Positions 8,796-15,788 of a DNA stretch of 37,947 nucleotides are shown in pieces. The notes under the pieces are model-generated. The model was not told the DNA's origin. It saw only the letters and a list, made by a program, of their open reading frames with translations, and ran no database searches. The translations under genes and the position numbers were made by a program. Source of the stretch: Mycolicibacterium komanii (GTDB taxonomy: Bacteria; Actinomycetota; Actinomycetes; Mycobacteriales; Mycobacteriaceae); assembly GCF_001050035.1 (NCBI RefSeq), contig NZ_CVTA01000026.1:1-37947 (forward strand), written 5' to 3'. Position 1 is the stretch's first letter. Each line of letters opens with the position of its first letter.

Positions 8796-8826
8796 ATCGG
8801 GTTCGGTCCTCAACGGAATCTCAATG
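8796..8826 (-). promoter_or_regulatory. TTGAG direct repeat upstream of the permease gene (copy A)
   Basis: On the minus strand TTGAG occurs at 8824-8820 and again at 8813-8809, an exact 11-bp period, followed by a CGATTCTT stretch and TCTCGAC. The same arrangement occurs before the neighbouring exported-protein gene (9335-9366). SARP and OmpR-type regulators bind such direct repeats, and an EmbR-like SARP gene is adjacent, so this is a candidate binding site. Confidence 0.5.
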
Positions 8827-8848
8827 CGGCGCCCGCGGCGTTCCGCAC

Positions 8849-8886
8849 AAAAAAACCGGCCGGCCCGTGGGTCACGGGCCGGCCGG
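8849..8886 (-). terminator. Rho-independent terminator
   Basis: A 14-bp perfect GC-rich stem (8856-8869 with 8873-8886, loop GGT) is followed on the minus strand by seven T residues (8855-8849). It lies 16 bases beyond the stop of the exported-protein gene and would separate it from the permease promoter. Confidence 0.9.
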
Positions 8887-8901
8887 CTGGGTGTGATGAG
8901 C

Positions 8902-9291
8902 TCAGTGATCGGGTTTGACCGTCGAAGACGACGTCTCCATGGACATCGGCGCCCGCGGATCCGCGGCCGGGTCGTCGCCGTCGTTGTGATCCGGCTTGCC
9001 GGTATAAGGGGCGAGCGGGGTTCCGGGGAACGCGGTGTGCGGCTGGTCCCCGACGCTGCCGGGCTTGGGGACGTTCACTCCGTTGCCGTCGCGCGCCGCG
9101 GCGAGCTGGGCGTCGAGTTCATGGCGGGCGTGCTTCACCGACTCCTCGGCCGTGTCCGTCATGACGGTGCCCCCGTTGCTCGAGGCTGCACCGGCGTCGG
9201 CGCTCGCGGTGGCCGCCGCGAAGGTCGCGAAAAGGGCGGCGAGGGCGAAGGTGAAGATCGCGGCTGCGGCGGCGATGCGGGTCTTGATCAT
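8902..9291 (-). CDS. Secreted Ala/Asp-rich protein
   Basis: The product has 129 residues. The signal peptide (residues 1-32) has a long Ala/Phe core and ends ASA-DAG. The mature part is hydrophilic, with a short helical stretch (EESVKHARHELDAQLAAARDG) followed by a Pro/Asp/Ser-rich tail ending TVKPDH. No Cys and no known domain are visible. Position is informative: it follows the EmbR-like gene, just as a small exported protein (Rv1268c) lies beside embR in M. tuberculosis. Its promoter carries the TTGAG direct repeat, and a strong terminator follows the gene, so it is a separate transcription unit. I infer that it is a target of the EmbR-like regulator; its function is unknown. Confidence 0.75.
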   Translation of the reverse strand: MIKTRIAAAAAIFTFALAALFATFAAATASADAGAASSNGGTVMTDTAEESVKHARHELDAQLAAARDGNGVNVPKPGSVGDQPHTAFPGTPLAPYTGKPDHNDGDDPAADPRAPMSMETSSSTVKPDH

Positions 9292-9334
9292 CTTGGTTCC
9301 TTTTCTCGGTGCCGGTGTGGCTGTCGAGATAAAG

Positions 9335-9366
9335 AATCGAGCGCGACCCTCAACGAATCCTCAATG
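9335..9366 (-). promoter_or_regulatory. TTGAG direct repeat upstream of the exported-protein gene (copy B)
   Basis: On the minus strand TTGAG occurs at 9364-9360 and 9353-9349, 11 bp apart, followed by CGATTCTTTATCTCGAC. This matches copy A closely over about 45 bp, whereas the genes downstream are unrelated. That pattern suggests a shared promoter and operator rather than a duplication. Confidence 0.5.
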
Positions 9367-9385
9367 CCGGATCGAGGCTCGGTCG

Positions 9386-10546
9386 TCAGGGTCGAGCAGC
9401 GGCGATTTCGAAGATGAACCGGTAGCCGGCGATGCTGATGACATCGCCGTCGCGCAGCGTCGCGCTGCCGCGGATACGCTCGCTCGCGACTTCGACGCCG
9501 TTGCTCGACCGCAGGTCGTTGATCACGAAGTCGGCGCCGGTATCGATGATCGTCGCGTGGTATCGGCTCACCTTCGGGTCGTCGATGACGACGCTGTTGT
9601 CGCCGCGGCGTCCGATCCCCGTGATGACCGTCTCCAGCGGATAACACCGTCCCGCGACGTCGCGGAGCTGCGCCCGATTGGCCGACGCCTCCGCGCCGAC
9701 GGTCGAGGTGTGAAGCTCGAGCATCGTCGCGGCCTCGGACGCGTCGCTCTGCGCGATCTGCTGGGCGTCCAACGGCTCTTGGCGCAGGATCCGTTCGTGC
9801 AGTGCGCGCAGTGTCGGGCCAGGATCGATGCCCAGGTCTTCAGACAGGGTGGACCGCACTCGGCGGTATGCGTCGAGCGCATCCGTCTGCCGCTCGGCCA
9901 GGTAGTAAGCGGTGATCAGCTGTCCCCACACCGGTTCCCGATAGGGATGCTCGCCGACGAGGTCCTCGAGCTCACCGATCACTGAATCCGCACGCCCGCA
10001 GGCGATTTCGGCTTGAGCGCGAAGCACGTGCGCTCCCACCTTGTCTTCGACGTGGGCGGCGGCGAACGGCTCGACGAAGCGGAAGTCGCGCAGGTCTTCG
10101 AGGACGGGACCACGCCACTGCGCCAGCGCGGCCGACAACCGGTCGCTCGCCAATGCGAACCGGCCGGCCGCGGCCGCCTGCACACCGGCGGCCTTCTCGG
10201 TGTTGAACCGGCCCAGATCACAGGCCGCGTCGGGCACGTTGATCTGGTATCCCGGTCGGGCACTGGCCAGAACGGCCTTCGGGTCGACCCCGGCCGCGCC
10301 GAGGACCTTGCGCAGGTTCGCCACGTAGACATGCAGATTGTGGATGGCGTCCGCTTCGGGCGCATCCTCGTCCCATATCGCAGCGATCAGCGAGTCCCTC
10401 GCGACGGGACGGTTCCGGTTGATCAGCAGCAGCGCCAACACCGCGCTCTGCTTGGGTGTGCCCAAGGGCACCGGCTGGCCGTTCACCTTGACCTGTAGCG
10501 GGCCAAGCAGGCCGAAGTCCAAGCCCGGCAATATCACTGACGCCAC
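9386..10546 (-). CDS. EmbR-like transcriptional regulator (SARP/BTAD with FHA domain)
   Basis: The product has 386 residues, almost the same length as M. tuberculosis EmbR. Domain order matches: a winged-helix OmpR-type DNA-binding domain (about residues 11-105, ending ARPGYQINV), a bacterial transcriptional activation domain (about 110-255, with AYRRVRSTLSEDLGIDPGP), and a C-terminal FHA phosphothreonine-binding domain (about 300-380, with GRRGDNSVVIDD, SRYHA and SSNGVEV). EmbR binds phosphorylated Ser/Thr kinases through FHA and regulates wall arabinan genes. The GTG start directly abuts the TGA of the upstream kinase gene, so the two are probably translationally coupled. Whether this is true EmbR or a paralog cannot be settled without comparing the embCAB locus. 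Confidence 0.88.
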   Translation of the reverse strand: MASVILPGLDFGLLGPLQVKVNGQPVPLGTPKQSAVLALLLINRNRPVARDSLIAAIWDEDAPEADAIHNLHVYVANLRKVLGAAGVDPKAVLASARPGYQINVPDAACDLGRFNTEKAAGVQAAAAGRFALASDRLSAALAQWRGPVLEDLRDFRFVEPFAAAHVEDKVGAHVLRAQAEIACGRADSVIGELEDLVGEHPYREPVWGQLITAYYLAERQTDALDAYRRVRSTLSEDLGIDPGPTLRALHERILRQEPLDAQQIAQSDASEAATMLELHTSTVGAEASANRAQLRDVAGRCYPLETVITGIGRRGDNSVVIDDPKVSRYHATIIDTGADFVINDLRSSNGVEVASERIRGSATLRDGDVISIAGYRFIFEIAAARP

Positions 10547-12400
10547 TCAGTCGACTCGAAGCTTCACCACCGGTGTGACGCCGGTATCGGTGACGTAGAC
10601 GTCGCCGGCCGCGTCGACGGCCACACCCTGGGGATCGTTGAGCCCGACGAAGGGCAGCGGGATCGCCGCGGTCGCGTCCGACGACAGCTGAAGCACTCCG
10701 GCGTTACCGCGGTCGGTGATGTAGATGTTGTGCTCCGCGTCGACCGCAATCCCGTGCGGATCGTTGAGTCCGGTGATGGGTAGCTCGTTCGCCGCTGTTG
10801 CGTCGGCCCCCAACTCCAGCACTCGGTCGTTGTAGCCGTCGGTGACGAACACGTCGCCGTGCGGGTCGACGGCCACCCCTCGGGGATCGTTGAGACCGGT
10901 CAACGGCACCGGCGTCGCCGCGGGCGCGCCCACCGGGAGGTATAGCAGGCGGTCGTTTCCACGGTCGATGACGTAGACGTCGCCTGCCGCTCCGACGGCC
11001 AACCCGCGTGGATCGTTGAGGCCGCTGAACGGCAGCGGGATCGCCGCGGGTGCGCCCGCAGGCAGCCGCAGAACCCGGTCGTTACCCGAGTCGGCGATGT
11101 AGACATCACCCTTCGCGTCGACTGCCACATCTCGGGGGTTCTTCAGGCCGCTGAAAGGCAACGCCGTCGGTGTCGTCTCGCCCGCCCGCAGGACCAGCAC
11201 CCGATCGGTGCCGATGTCGGTGACGTACGTGTTGCCTGCGGCGTCGACCGCCACACCGGTGGCCAGGTGCACGTCACCGAACGGCAGGGGAACTTGTGCT
11301 GAGTAACCCGGAGCGCCGGCGGCGGCGGAAGTACCGCTCTCGTCCCGTGACGATCGACCGAATACGAACACGGCAGCCACTGCGAGTGCCACGACTGCGA
11401 CCGAAGCGGCTGCCGCGATGATTATCTTGCGCGAGAAGCGAGTTCGCCGCCGACGCCGGGCAACCGCGAGTTCGGCGGTCGGGTCGGTGGGATTACTCAC
11501 CGCAGCGCGGGCAGCGACAGCCAGCTCCTGAACGGTCGCGAACCGATCGTCGGGATTCTTGGCCATGCCCTTGGCGATCACCGCATCGAAGGCCACCGGA
11601 ACGCGCGCAGCGGTCTCGCTGGGCTTCGGCGGAGGAGTGTGCAGATGATGGGCGATGAGACCCTGCATGCCCATGTCACTGGTGAACGGTGGCTCGCCGG
11701 TGAGGCATTCGTACAACACGCACGTCAGTGCGTATACATCCACGCGGGAGTGGGTTTTGACGGCGGCGCCGATCGCTTCCGGCGCCATATAGGCTGCGGT
11801 GCCGATGGTTTCGCCGGCCTTGGTCAGCGTGCGGTCGCCGGAGGCGTGTGCGATGCCGAAGTCGATCAGATAGGCAAAATCGTTGGTGCACACCAGGATG
11901 TTCGAGGGTTTGACATCGCGATGCACCAAGCCGACGTCGTGGGCGGCCTGAAGGGCTCCGGCGATCTGCGCGATGATCGCGACCGCGCGAGTGGGGGACA
12001 GGGCGCCTTCCTGCTTGATCAGCGTGCGCAGGTCGATCCCGTCGACCAGCCGCATGTTCAGGAAGAGCCGACCGTCCACGTCGCCGAAGTCGTGGATCGG
12101 GATGATGTGCGGCTCGGTCAGCTGTGCGACCGCCTCGCACTCCCGCCGAAATCGTTCGCGCGACTCTTCGTCCTCGGCAGAGTGCTCCGGCAGCACCTTC
12201 AGTGCGACGACCCGATTGGTCTGCGAGTCGCGGGCCCGCCACACCTGGCCCATGCCACCCGCGCCCAGCATCGACAGCAACCCGTATCGGCCGAACTGCT
12301 TGGTCGGCGTTTCGCCGCGGCCGGCGTCGCCGCTGTCTCCGCCGCGGGTGGTACCCCCGCTGCGCGCGGTCTCGCCGCCGTCCTTGACCGTGTCATCCAC
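10547..12400 (-). CDS. Ser/Thr protein kinase with extracellular NHL beta-propeller (PknD-like)
   Basis: The product has 617 residues. The Hanks-type kinase domain spans about 39-300 with the glycine loop LGAGGMGQV, Lys68 (ALKVL), catalytic HRDVKPSN (Asp162), DFG (180-182), a Thr-rich activation loop (TLTKAGETIGTAAY) and APE. A juxtamembrane basic stretch leads into one membrane helix (about 325-348). Outside lie six NHL repeats, each of the form GVAVD-x-GDVYVTD-x-GNDRVL-x-L, which should close into a six-blade propeller. That layout is PknD's, yet the next gene is EmbR-like, the partner of PknH in M. tuberculosis. The kinase probably senses an envelope signal and phosphorylates the regulator. 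The GTG start lacks a clear Shine-Dalgarno sequence. Confidence 0.92.
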   Translation of the reverse strand: MDDTVKDGGETARSGGTTRGGDSGDAGRGETPTKQFGRYGLLSMLGAGGMGQVWRARDSQTNRVVALKVLPEHSAEDEESRERFRRECEAVAQLTEPHIIPIHDFGDVDGRLFLNMRLVDGIDLRTLIKQEGALSPTRAVAIIAQIAGALQAAHDVGLVHRDVKPSNILVCTNDFAYLIDFGIAHASGDRTLTKAGETIGTAAYMAPEAIGAAVKTHSRVDVYALTCVLYECLTGEPPFTSDMGMQGLIAHHLHTPPPKPSETAARVPVAFDAVIAKGMAKNPDDRFATVQELAVAARAAVSNPTDPTAELAVARRRRRTRFSRKIIIAAAASVAVVALAVAAVFVFGRSSRDESGTSAAAGAPGYSAQVPLPFGDVHLATGVAVDAAGNTYVTDIGTDRVLVLRAGETTPTALPFSGLKNPRDVAVDAKGDVYIADSGNDRVLRLPAGAPAAIPLPFSGLNDPRGLAVGAAGDVYVIDRGNDRLLYLPVGAPAATPVPLTGLNDPRGVAVDPHGDVFVTDGYNDRVLELGADATAANELPITGLNDPHGIAVDAEHNIYITDRGNAGVLQLSSDATAAIPLPFVGLNDPQGVAVDAAGDVYVTDTGVTPVVKLRVD

Positions 12401-12534
12401 GGTGTTGACGCCCCCGTCCCGGAGCGCCTACCGGCTCCACGGGTCAATTTAACCAGCAAACGTCAATAAGGCGGGCCTTGACCTTGCGGGCGACTGGCGG
12501 GGGCTGGAATCGTCGGGTGGCCGTCAGCCCGCCG

Positions 12535-12801
12535 TCACCACGGCGGGACGCACTTCCACGGGCTGTTGACGCACTTCCACGGGCTTTTCACCACTTTCCA
12601 TGGTGTCCAGTGGGGTCGCCACGGTGACCAGTGAGGGGTTCCGTGCGGGCGCAGAGGTGCGTTGAGGTCTGCCGCGCTCACCGATGCGGGGGCGGGCACG
12701 GTTGATCCATTGTCTGCCTGGGCGGCGCCGGCGCCTGTGACGCTGAGTCCGGTGAGGGCTGCGCCGAGGGTCACGACTTTCCAGGTGGCCGGTCGTTCCA
12801 C
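12535..12801 (-). CDS. Small exported Trp-rich repeat peptide
   Basis: The product has 88 residues from a GTG with an AGGGAAGA ribosome-binding site. A signal peptide of about 29 residues ends AQA-DNG. The mature peptide has a short Ala/Pro region and then a C-terminal array of Trp-containing units: HWSPWRP, HWTPWKVV, SPWKCVN, SPWKCVPPW. Seven of the last 35 residues are Trp. The DNA under the last units is a near-exact repeat (CACTTCCACGGGCT twice), so the array expanded by duplication. Two Cys in equivalent repeat positions could pair. I recognise no family. It lies divergently from nothing and downstream of an APH-fold gene on the same strand. Confidence 0.65.
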   Translation of the reverse strand: MERPATWKVVTLGAALTGLSVTGAGAAQADNGSTVPAPASVSAADLNAPLRPHGTPHWSPWRPHWTPWKVVKSPWKCVNSPWKCVPPW

Positions 12802-12885
12802 TTTGATCTTCCCTTCGCTTCCCGTTCGTACTGCTTCCCCGGCCCACGCTCCAGTCTCGCGCGGAATGCCAAGGGCTGCAAACCC

Positions 12886-14085
12886 TTATTTCGTGTCGGC
12901 CAGCCAATGCATGGCCACGTCCAGAAGCGTCACGGTGTGCCGGGGCCACTGCGGGTGCTGCAGGCGAAACGGCCCGGTCGCCAGCCCGACCAGCGCCGCA
13001 GCCGTCCGCTGCCGAAGCGTCCGAGCCGGGAGGTGCCGCTCGGCGTGGGCGAGGATCGCGTCCGCGTAGCGGGTTGCCGCGTCGCGGTCCGGATCGTCGA
13101 GCGCCAGCGCCGATAGGTGCGCCAGCAGCGTCGCCCACTCGTCGGACCGTTCTCCGGGCCCGGCGCTGTCGATGTCGAGAAGGGAGGTCACGACACCGTT
13201 GTCGGCGAAGAGTTGGCCTTCATGGAAGTCGCCGTGGACCGGCACCAGTTCCTCGCGCTCGACGTCGACCGACTGCAGGGCGTCCACCAGCTCGGAGAGC
13301 CGGGCGAGCACGGCGGGCTCGTCGGTGGCCGCGCACCGCAACGCGCCGGCGTGGTATTCGACCAGCTCCAGATGCGACGGTTCCCGATCGAGGGTCGTCA
13401 GTTCGTCGGGCAGGGCGTTCAGGACCGATTCGAGCGCCTCGGGCGAGGGCAGTGCGGCGTTATCATCGGCGATGAGGGTGTCCAGAGGGGTTCCCTGCGC
13501 TTCTTCCAGCACGATCACGCCGTCCGCGGTCGAGGCGAGGACCGGGGGCACGGGCACACGGCGGCCGGCGATCTCGTGACGACGGAGGAGATCCTCCACC
13601 GCCGACGGCCGCACGACCTTGACGAACCACCGAGAACGTCCGTCGTGCACCTCGAGAACGGCATGCCGCGACGGCAGGTATCGCAGTGGCCGGATGTCGA
13701 GGGTCGCCGACTCGCTCAACCCGAACTCGCGAAACAGTTCGGCCAGCTGGGTGGGGGTGCTCGCCGTCGGCAGTGCCGGTAGCGCGGGATCGTGGGGCCA
13801 GGCCCAGATCCCGACCTCGACCGGTTCGCCGTGGTACTCACCCGCGACGACGGCAGCGCCCTCCGGAATGCGCTTTCCGGTTGTGGCGCCGAGGAATTCG
13901 GTGGTGACGGTGGTGTCGGCGCGGCGTACGTCCGCCACGTACGTCACGATCGCGGCACCGGACGGGTCGACGTTGACTTCCGCTGGCCGCAGGTCTTCGA
14001 GTTGGCAGTCGTATTCGGCGACCGCGGCGGCGAGCACGTTCGGCCCTTCCGGACCGAGCAGGAGATCGAGCGCCGCGGTAGCCAC
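12886..14085 (-). CDS. APH-fold phosphotransferase (maltokinase/aminoglycoside-kinase-like)
   Basis: The product has 399 residues. The C-terminal half carries the aminoglycoside phosphotransferase signature: HGDFHEGQLF (catalytic Asp and downstream Gln in the place of the usual Asn) and LLDIDSAGPGERSDEWA (metal-binding Asp). The N-terminal lobe contains SRWFVKVVRP with the probable ATP-binding Lys and IVLEEAQGTPLDTL as the hinge. Residues 1-110 form an extra N-terminal domain. Related mycobacterial proteins phosphorylate small molecules such as sugars, but the substrate is not evident. The ATG start at 14085 leaves 56 bases to the divergent membrane-protein gene. The protein is soluble, without a signal peptide. 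Confidence 0.75.
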   Translation of the reverse strand: MATAALDLLLGPEGPNVLAAAVAEYDCQLEDLRPAEVNVDPSGAAIVTYVADVRRADTTVTTEFLGATTGKRIPEGAAVVAGEYHGEPVEVGIWAWPHDPALPALPTASTPTQLAELFREFGLSESATLDIRPLRYLPSRHAVLEVHDGRSRWFVKVVRPSAVEDLLRRHEIAGRRVPVPPVLASTADGVIVLEEAQGTPLDTLIADDNAALPSPEALESVLNALPDELTTLDREPSHLELVEYHAGALRCAATDEPAVLARLSELVDALQSVDVEREELVPVHGDFHEGQLFADNGVVTSLLDIDSAGPGERSDEWATLLAHLSALALDDPDRDAATRYADAILAHAERHLPARTLRQRTAAALVGLATGPFRLQHPQWPRHTVTLLDVAMHWLADTK

Positions 14086-14141
14086 TCACTCGAGGTTAAT
14101 CCGGCCTGATCGCCAGGGTCTCCCGCGTAGCCTCCAATTTC

Positions 14142-14816
14142 GTGAATTGGTTGACCGTCATCTCCACCGGTCTGGTCCCGTTGGCCTCGGTTATCTCGAC
14201 GGCAACCGTCGCTGTCTGGACGAAGCGAATCGACGCCCGGAACAGGCAACAAGATCGCGACCACGAGCGAATCATCGATTACGAGAAGCGAGCGGCAGAC
14301 GACAAGAAGGCCGCTCTGAAGTCGCTCATTTCTGCGACGCATTACGTCAAGCGTGGAGCCCAGGTGTTGGGTTCAGACCACGATGCGGCCACCGCGAATC
14401 GCAGACGCGCCGAGACGCTCAGAGAACTCTACGAGTTCCGCATGCGCCTGGGTCTGGACGACGGGATCGCGGAATTGATGGTCTACGCTGCGCAACCGGT
14501 TCGGGAGTTGACAGACCTGCTGCTCGACGAATGGGACCGCCAGTTTCGCGAGCACGGTTACTCGCTGGCACAGCTCGATTCCTGTAAGAGACAACTAGCC
14601 CAAACCGTCGTCGACGCGCCGCCGCCCGACGACAAGACGGTCTATTTCGGTGGGTACCAGAAGTGGTCGGAGTTGAAGCGGGAGGAGTCCGCCTGGTTGG
14701 ACCGTCTCGGCGACGAATCGGACCTCGACGTCGACGCATTGGTCGCTCTTTGTGACCGCACACTGAAAGCTGCCCATAAGGACTTGCGCGGCGGCTACGG
14801 CGCCGAGCACGACTAG
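14142..14816 (+). CDS. Membrane-anchored coiled-coil protein, unknown function
   Basis: The product has 224 residues from a GTG. One N-terminal membrane segment (about residues 4-26) is followed by a strongly charged stretch rich in Arg, Asp and Lys (NRQQDRDHERIIDYEKR), likely a coiled coil, and a largely helical remainder with Trp and Tyr. The orientation would place most of the chain in the cytoplasm. No known domain is recognised. Codons are less GC-biased than in the neighbours (for example repeated CGA, AGA and AAT), which hints at acquisition from elsewhere. It is convergent with the ArsR-type gene, with 14 bases between the ends. Confidence 0.65.
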   Translation: MNWLTVISTGLVPLASVISTATVAVWTKRIDARNRQQDRDHERIIDYEKRAADDKKAALKSLISATHYVKRGAQVLGSDHDAATANRRRAETLRELYEFRMRLGLDDGIAELMVYAAQPVRELTDLLLDEWDRQFREHGYSLAQLDSCKRQLAQTVVDAPPPDDKTVYFGGYQKWSELKREESAWLDRLGDESDLDVDALVALCDRTLKAAHKDLRGGYGAEHD

Positions 14817-14830
14817 GTGGCTTCGTCTGC

Positions 14831-15193
14831 CTACCCGGTGCAGCAGTTTGGATCGAGCACGAGGCACAGCGCGCCGAGGGCGTCTCGATGCGGTCGGTGG
14901 TAGACGTTCATCCCGCGCCTGACCGACGTCACTAGTCCCGCACGCCGGAGCTGGCCGATGTGGTGGCTGACTGTCGACTCCGTGAGCCCGAGGGCCTTTG
15001 CAAGATCGCCACTGTTCTCTTCACCCATCTCGGAGCCGAACAGGTGCGACATGATCTTCACCCGCGCCGGATCGGCGAGCGACTTCAGGCGAAGCGCCAC
15101 GTGCAGTGCGTCTTCGTCGCTCATCGGTCCCGCGGCAACAGGTGCGCAACACACGGGCGCGGAGATATCGACTGTTGGTAAGGCCTTGGGCAT
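14831..15193 (-). CDS. ArsR/SmtB-family metal(loid)-responsive repressor
   Basis: The ATG at 15193 gives 120 residues; an in-frame start nine codons upstream would overlap the -10 element and is not preferred. The winged helix is clear: LADPARVKIMSHLF, then LAKALGLTESTVSHHIGQLRRAGLV as the recognition region and a beta-wing (RRGMNVYHRPH). Cys pairs lie at both ends (PVCCAP, residues 15-16, and DPNCCTG, 117-118, plus Cys110), a pattern expected for thiol binding of Cd, Pb or As(III). It is divergent from the CadI/ArsI-like gene, and both promoters carry the same AT-rich dyad, so autorepression and co-regulation are likely. CATACT six bases before the ATG suggests a leaderless transcript. Confidence 0.88.
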   Translation of the reverse strand: MPKALPTVDISAPVCCAPVAAGPMSDEDALHVALRLKSLADPARVKIMSHLFGSEMGEENSGDLAKALGLTESTVSHHIGQLRRAGLVTSVRRGMNVYHRPHRDALGALCLVLDPNCCTG

Positions 15194-15213
15194 GAGTCGA
15201 GTATGCCAGCTTC

Positions 15214-15227
15214 TTGACATATATCAA
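15214..15227. promoter_or_regulatory. ArsR-type operator 1
   Basis: TTGACATATATCAA is a dyad (TTGA-N6-TCAA) just upstream of the -10 element of the ArsR-type gene. A second copy in the same intergenic region, over the promoter of the CadI-like gene, supports its role as the operator. Confidence 0.65.
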
Positions 15228-15258
15228 AAAGGTGGCGCATTATGGCGGCGGCGCTAGT

Positions 15259-15272
15259 TCGATATATGTCTC
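15259..15272. promoter_or_regulatory. ArsR-type operator 2
   Basis: TCGATATATGTCTC matches the reverse complement of operator 1 (TTGATATATGTCAA) at 11 of 14 positions and probably overlaps the -10 of the CadI-like gene (TATATG). The Shine-Dalgarno AGGAGG follows at 15279-15284. Confidence 0.6.
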
Positions 15273-15292
15273 ACAGGTAGGAGGATCGAATC

Positions 15293-15763
15293 ATGTCCCG
15301 TGTCCAATTGGCTCTCAACGTCGACGATCTCGACGACGCCATCGTCTTCTACTCGAAGCTGTTCGACGCGCAACCGGTGAAGGTGAAGGAGGGCTACGCC
15401 AACTTCGCCATCGCGGAGCCACCGCTCAAACTGGTTCTGCTGGAGAATCCCGGCCGCGGGGGCACCATCAACCACCTCGGTGTCGAGGTCGAGACCAGCG
15501 AGAAGGTGCACGCCGAAATCGCACGCCTGTCAGGGGAAGGGCTCGTCACCGACGAGGAAATCGGCACGACGTGTTGCTTCGCCGAACAAGACAAGGTGTG
15601 GGTGACCGGCCCAGCCGGGGAGAAGTGGGAGGTCTACACCGTGCTGGCCGACTCCGAGACGTTCGGCGTCAGCCCACGACGGCCCGACGAAGACGCGGAC
15701 GCGGTGTGCTGCGGCGGTGCAGCGACAGACGGCAAGGCCGACGCGACGACTTCCTGCTGCTGA
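15293..15763 (+). CDS. cadI: ArsI/CadI-family glyoxalase-fold (VOC) protein
   Basis: The product has 156 residues with an AGGAGG eight bases before the ATG. It is a small VOC-fold protein: NVDDLDDAIVFYSKLF at the N-terminus, NHLGVEV (His61 as metal ligand), the vicinal Cys pair TTCCFAEQDKVWV (94-95) and WEVYTVL (Glu113). The Cys pair is characteristic of ArsI C-As lyases and of mycobacterial CadI, a cadmium-induced protein. The C-terminal tail adds two more Cys pairs (AVCCGG and the terminal SCC) in a Gly/Asp-rich context. The divergent ArsR-type gene and shared operators support metal(loid)-induced expression. Whether it cleaves organoarsenicals or only binds metal is not decided by sequence. 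Confidence 0.88.
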   Translation: MSRVQLALNVDDLDDAIVFYSKLFDAQPVKVKEGYANFAIAEPPLKLVLLENPGRGGTINHLGVEVETSEKVHAEIARLSGEGLVTDEEIGTTCCFAEQDKVWVTGPAGEKWEVYTVLADSETFGVSPRRPDEDADAVCCGGAATDGKADATTSCC

Positions 15764-15788
15764 CCCCAATGTCACCACGGGTCGCAGG

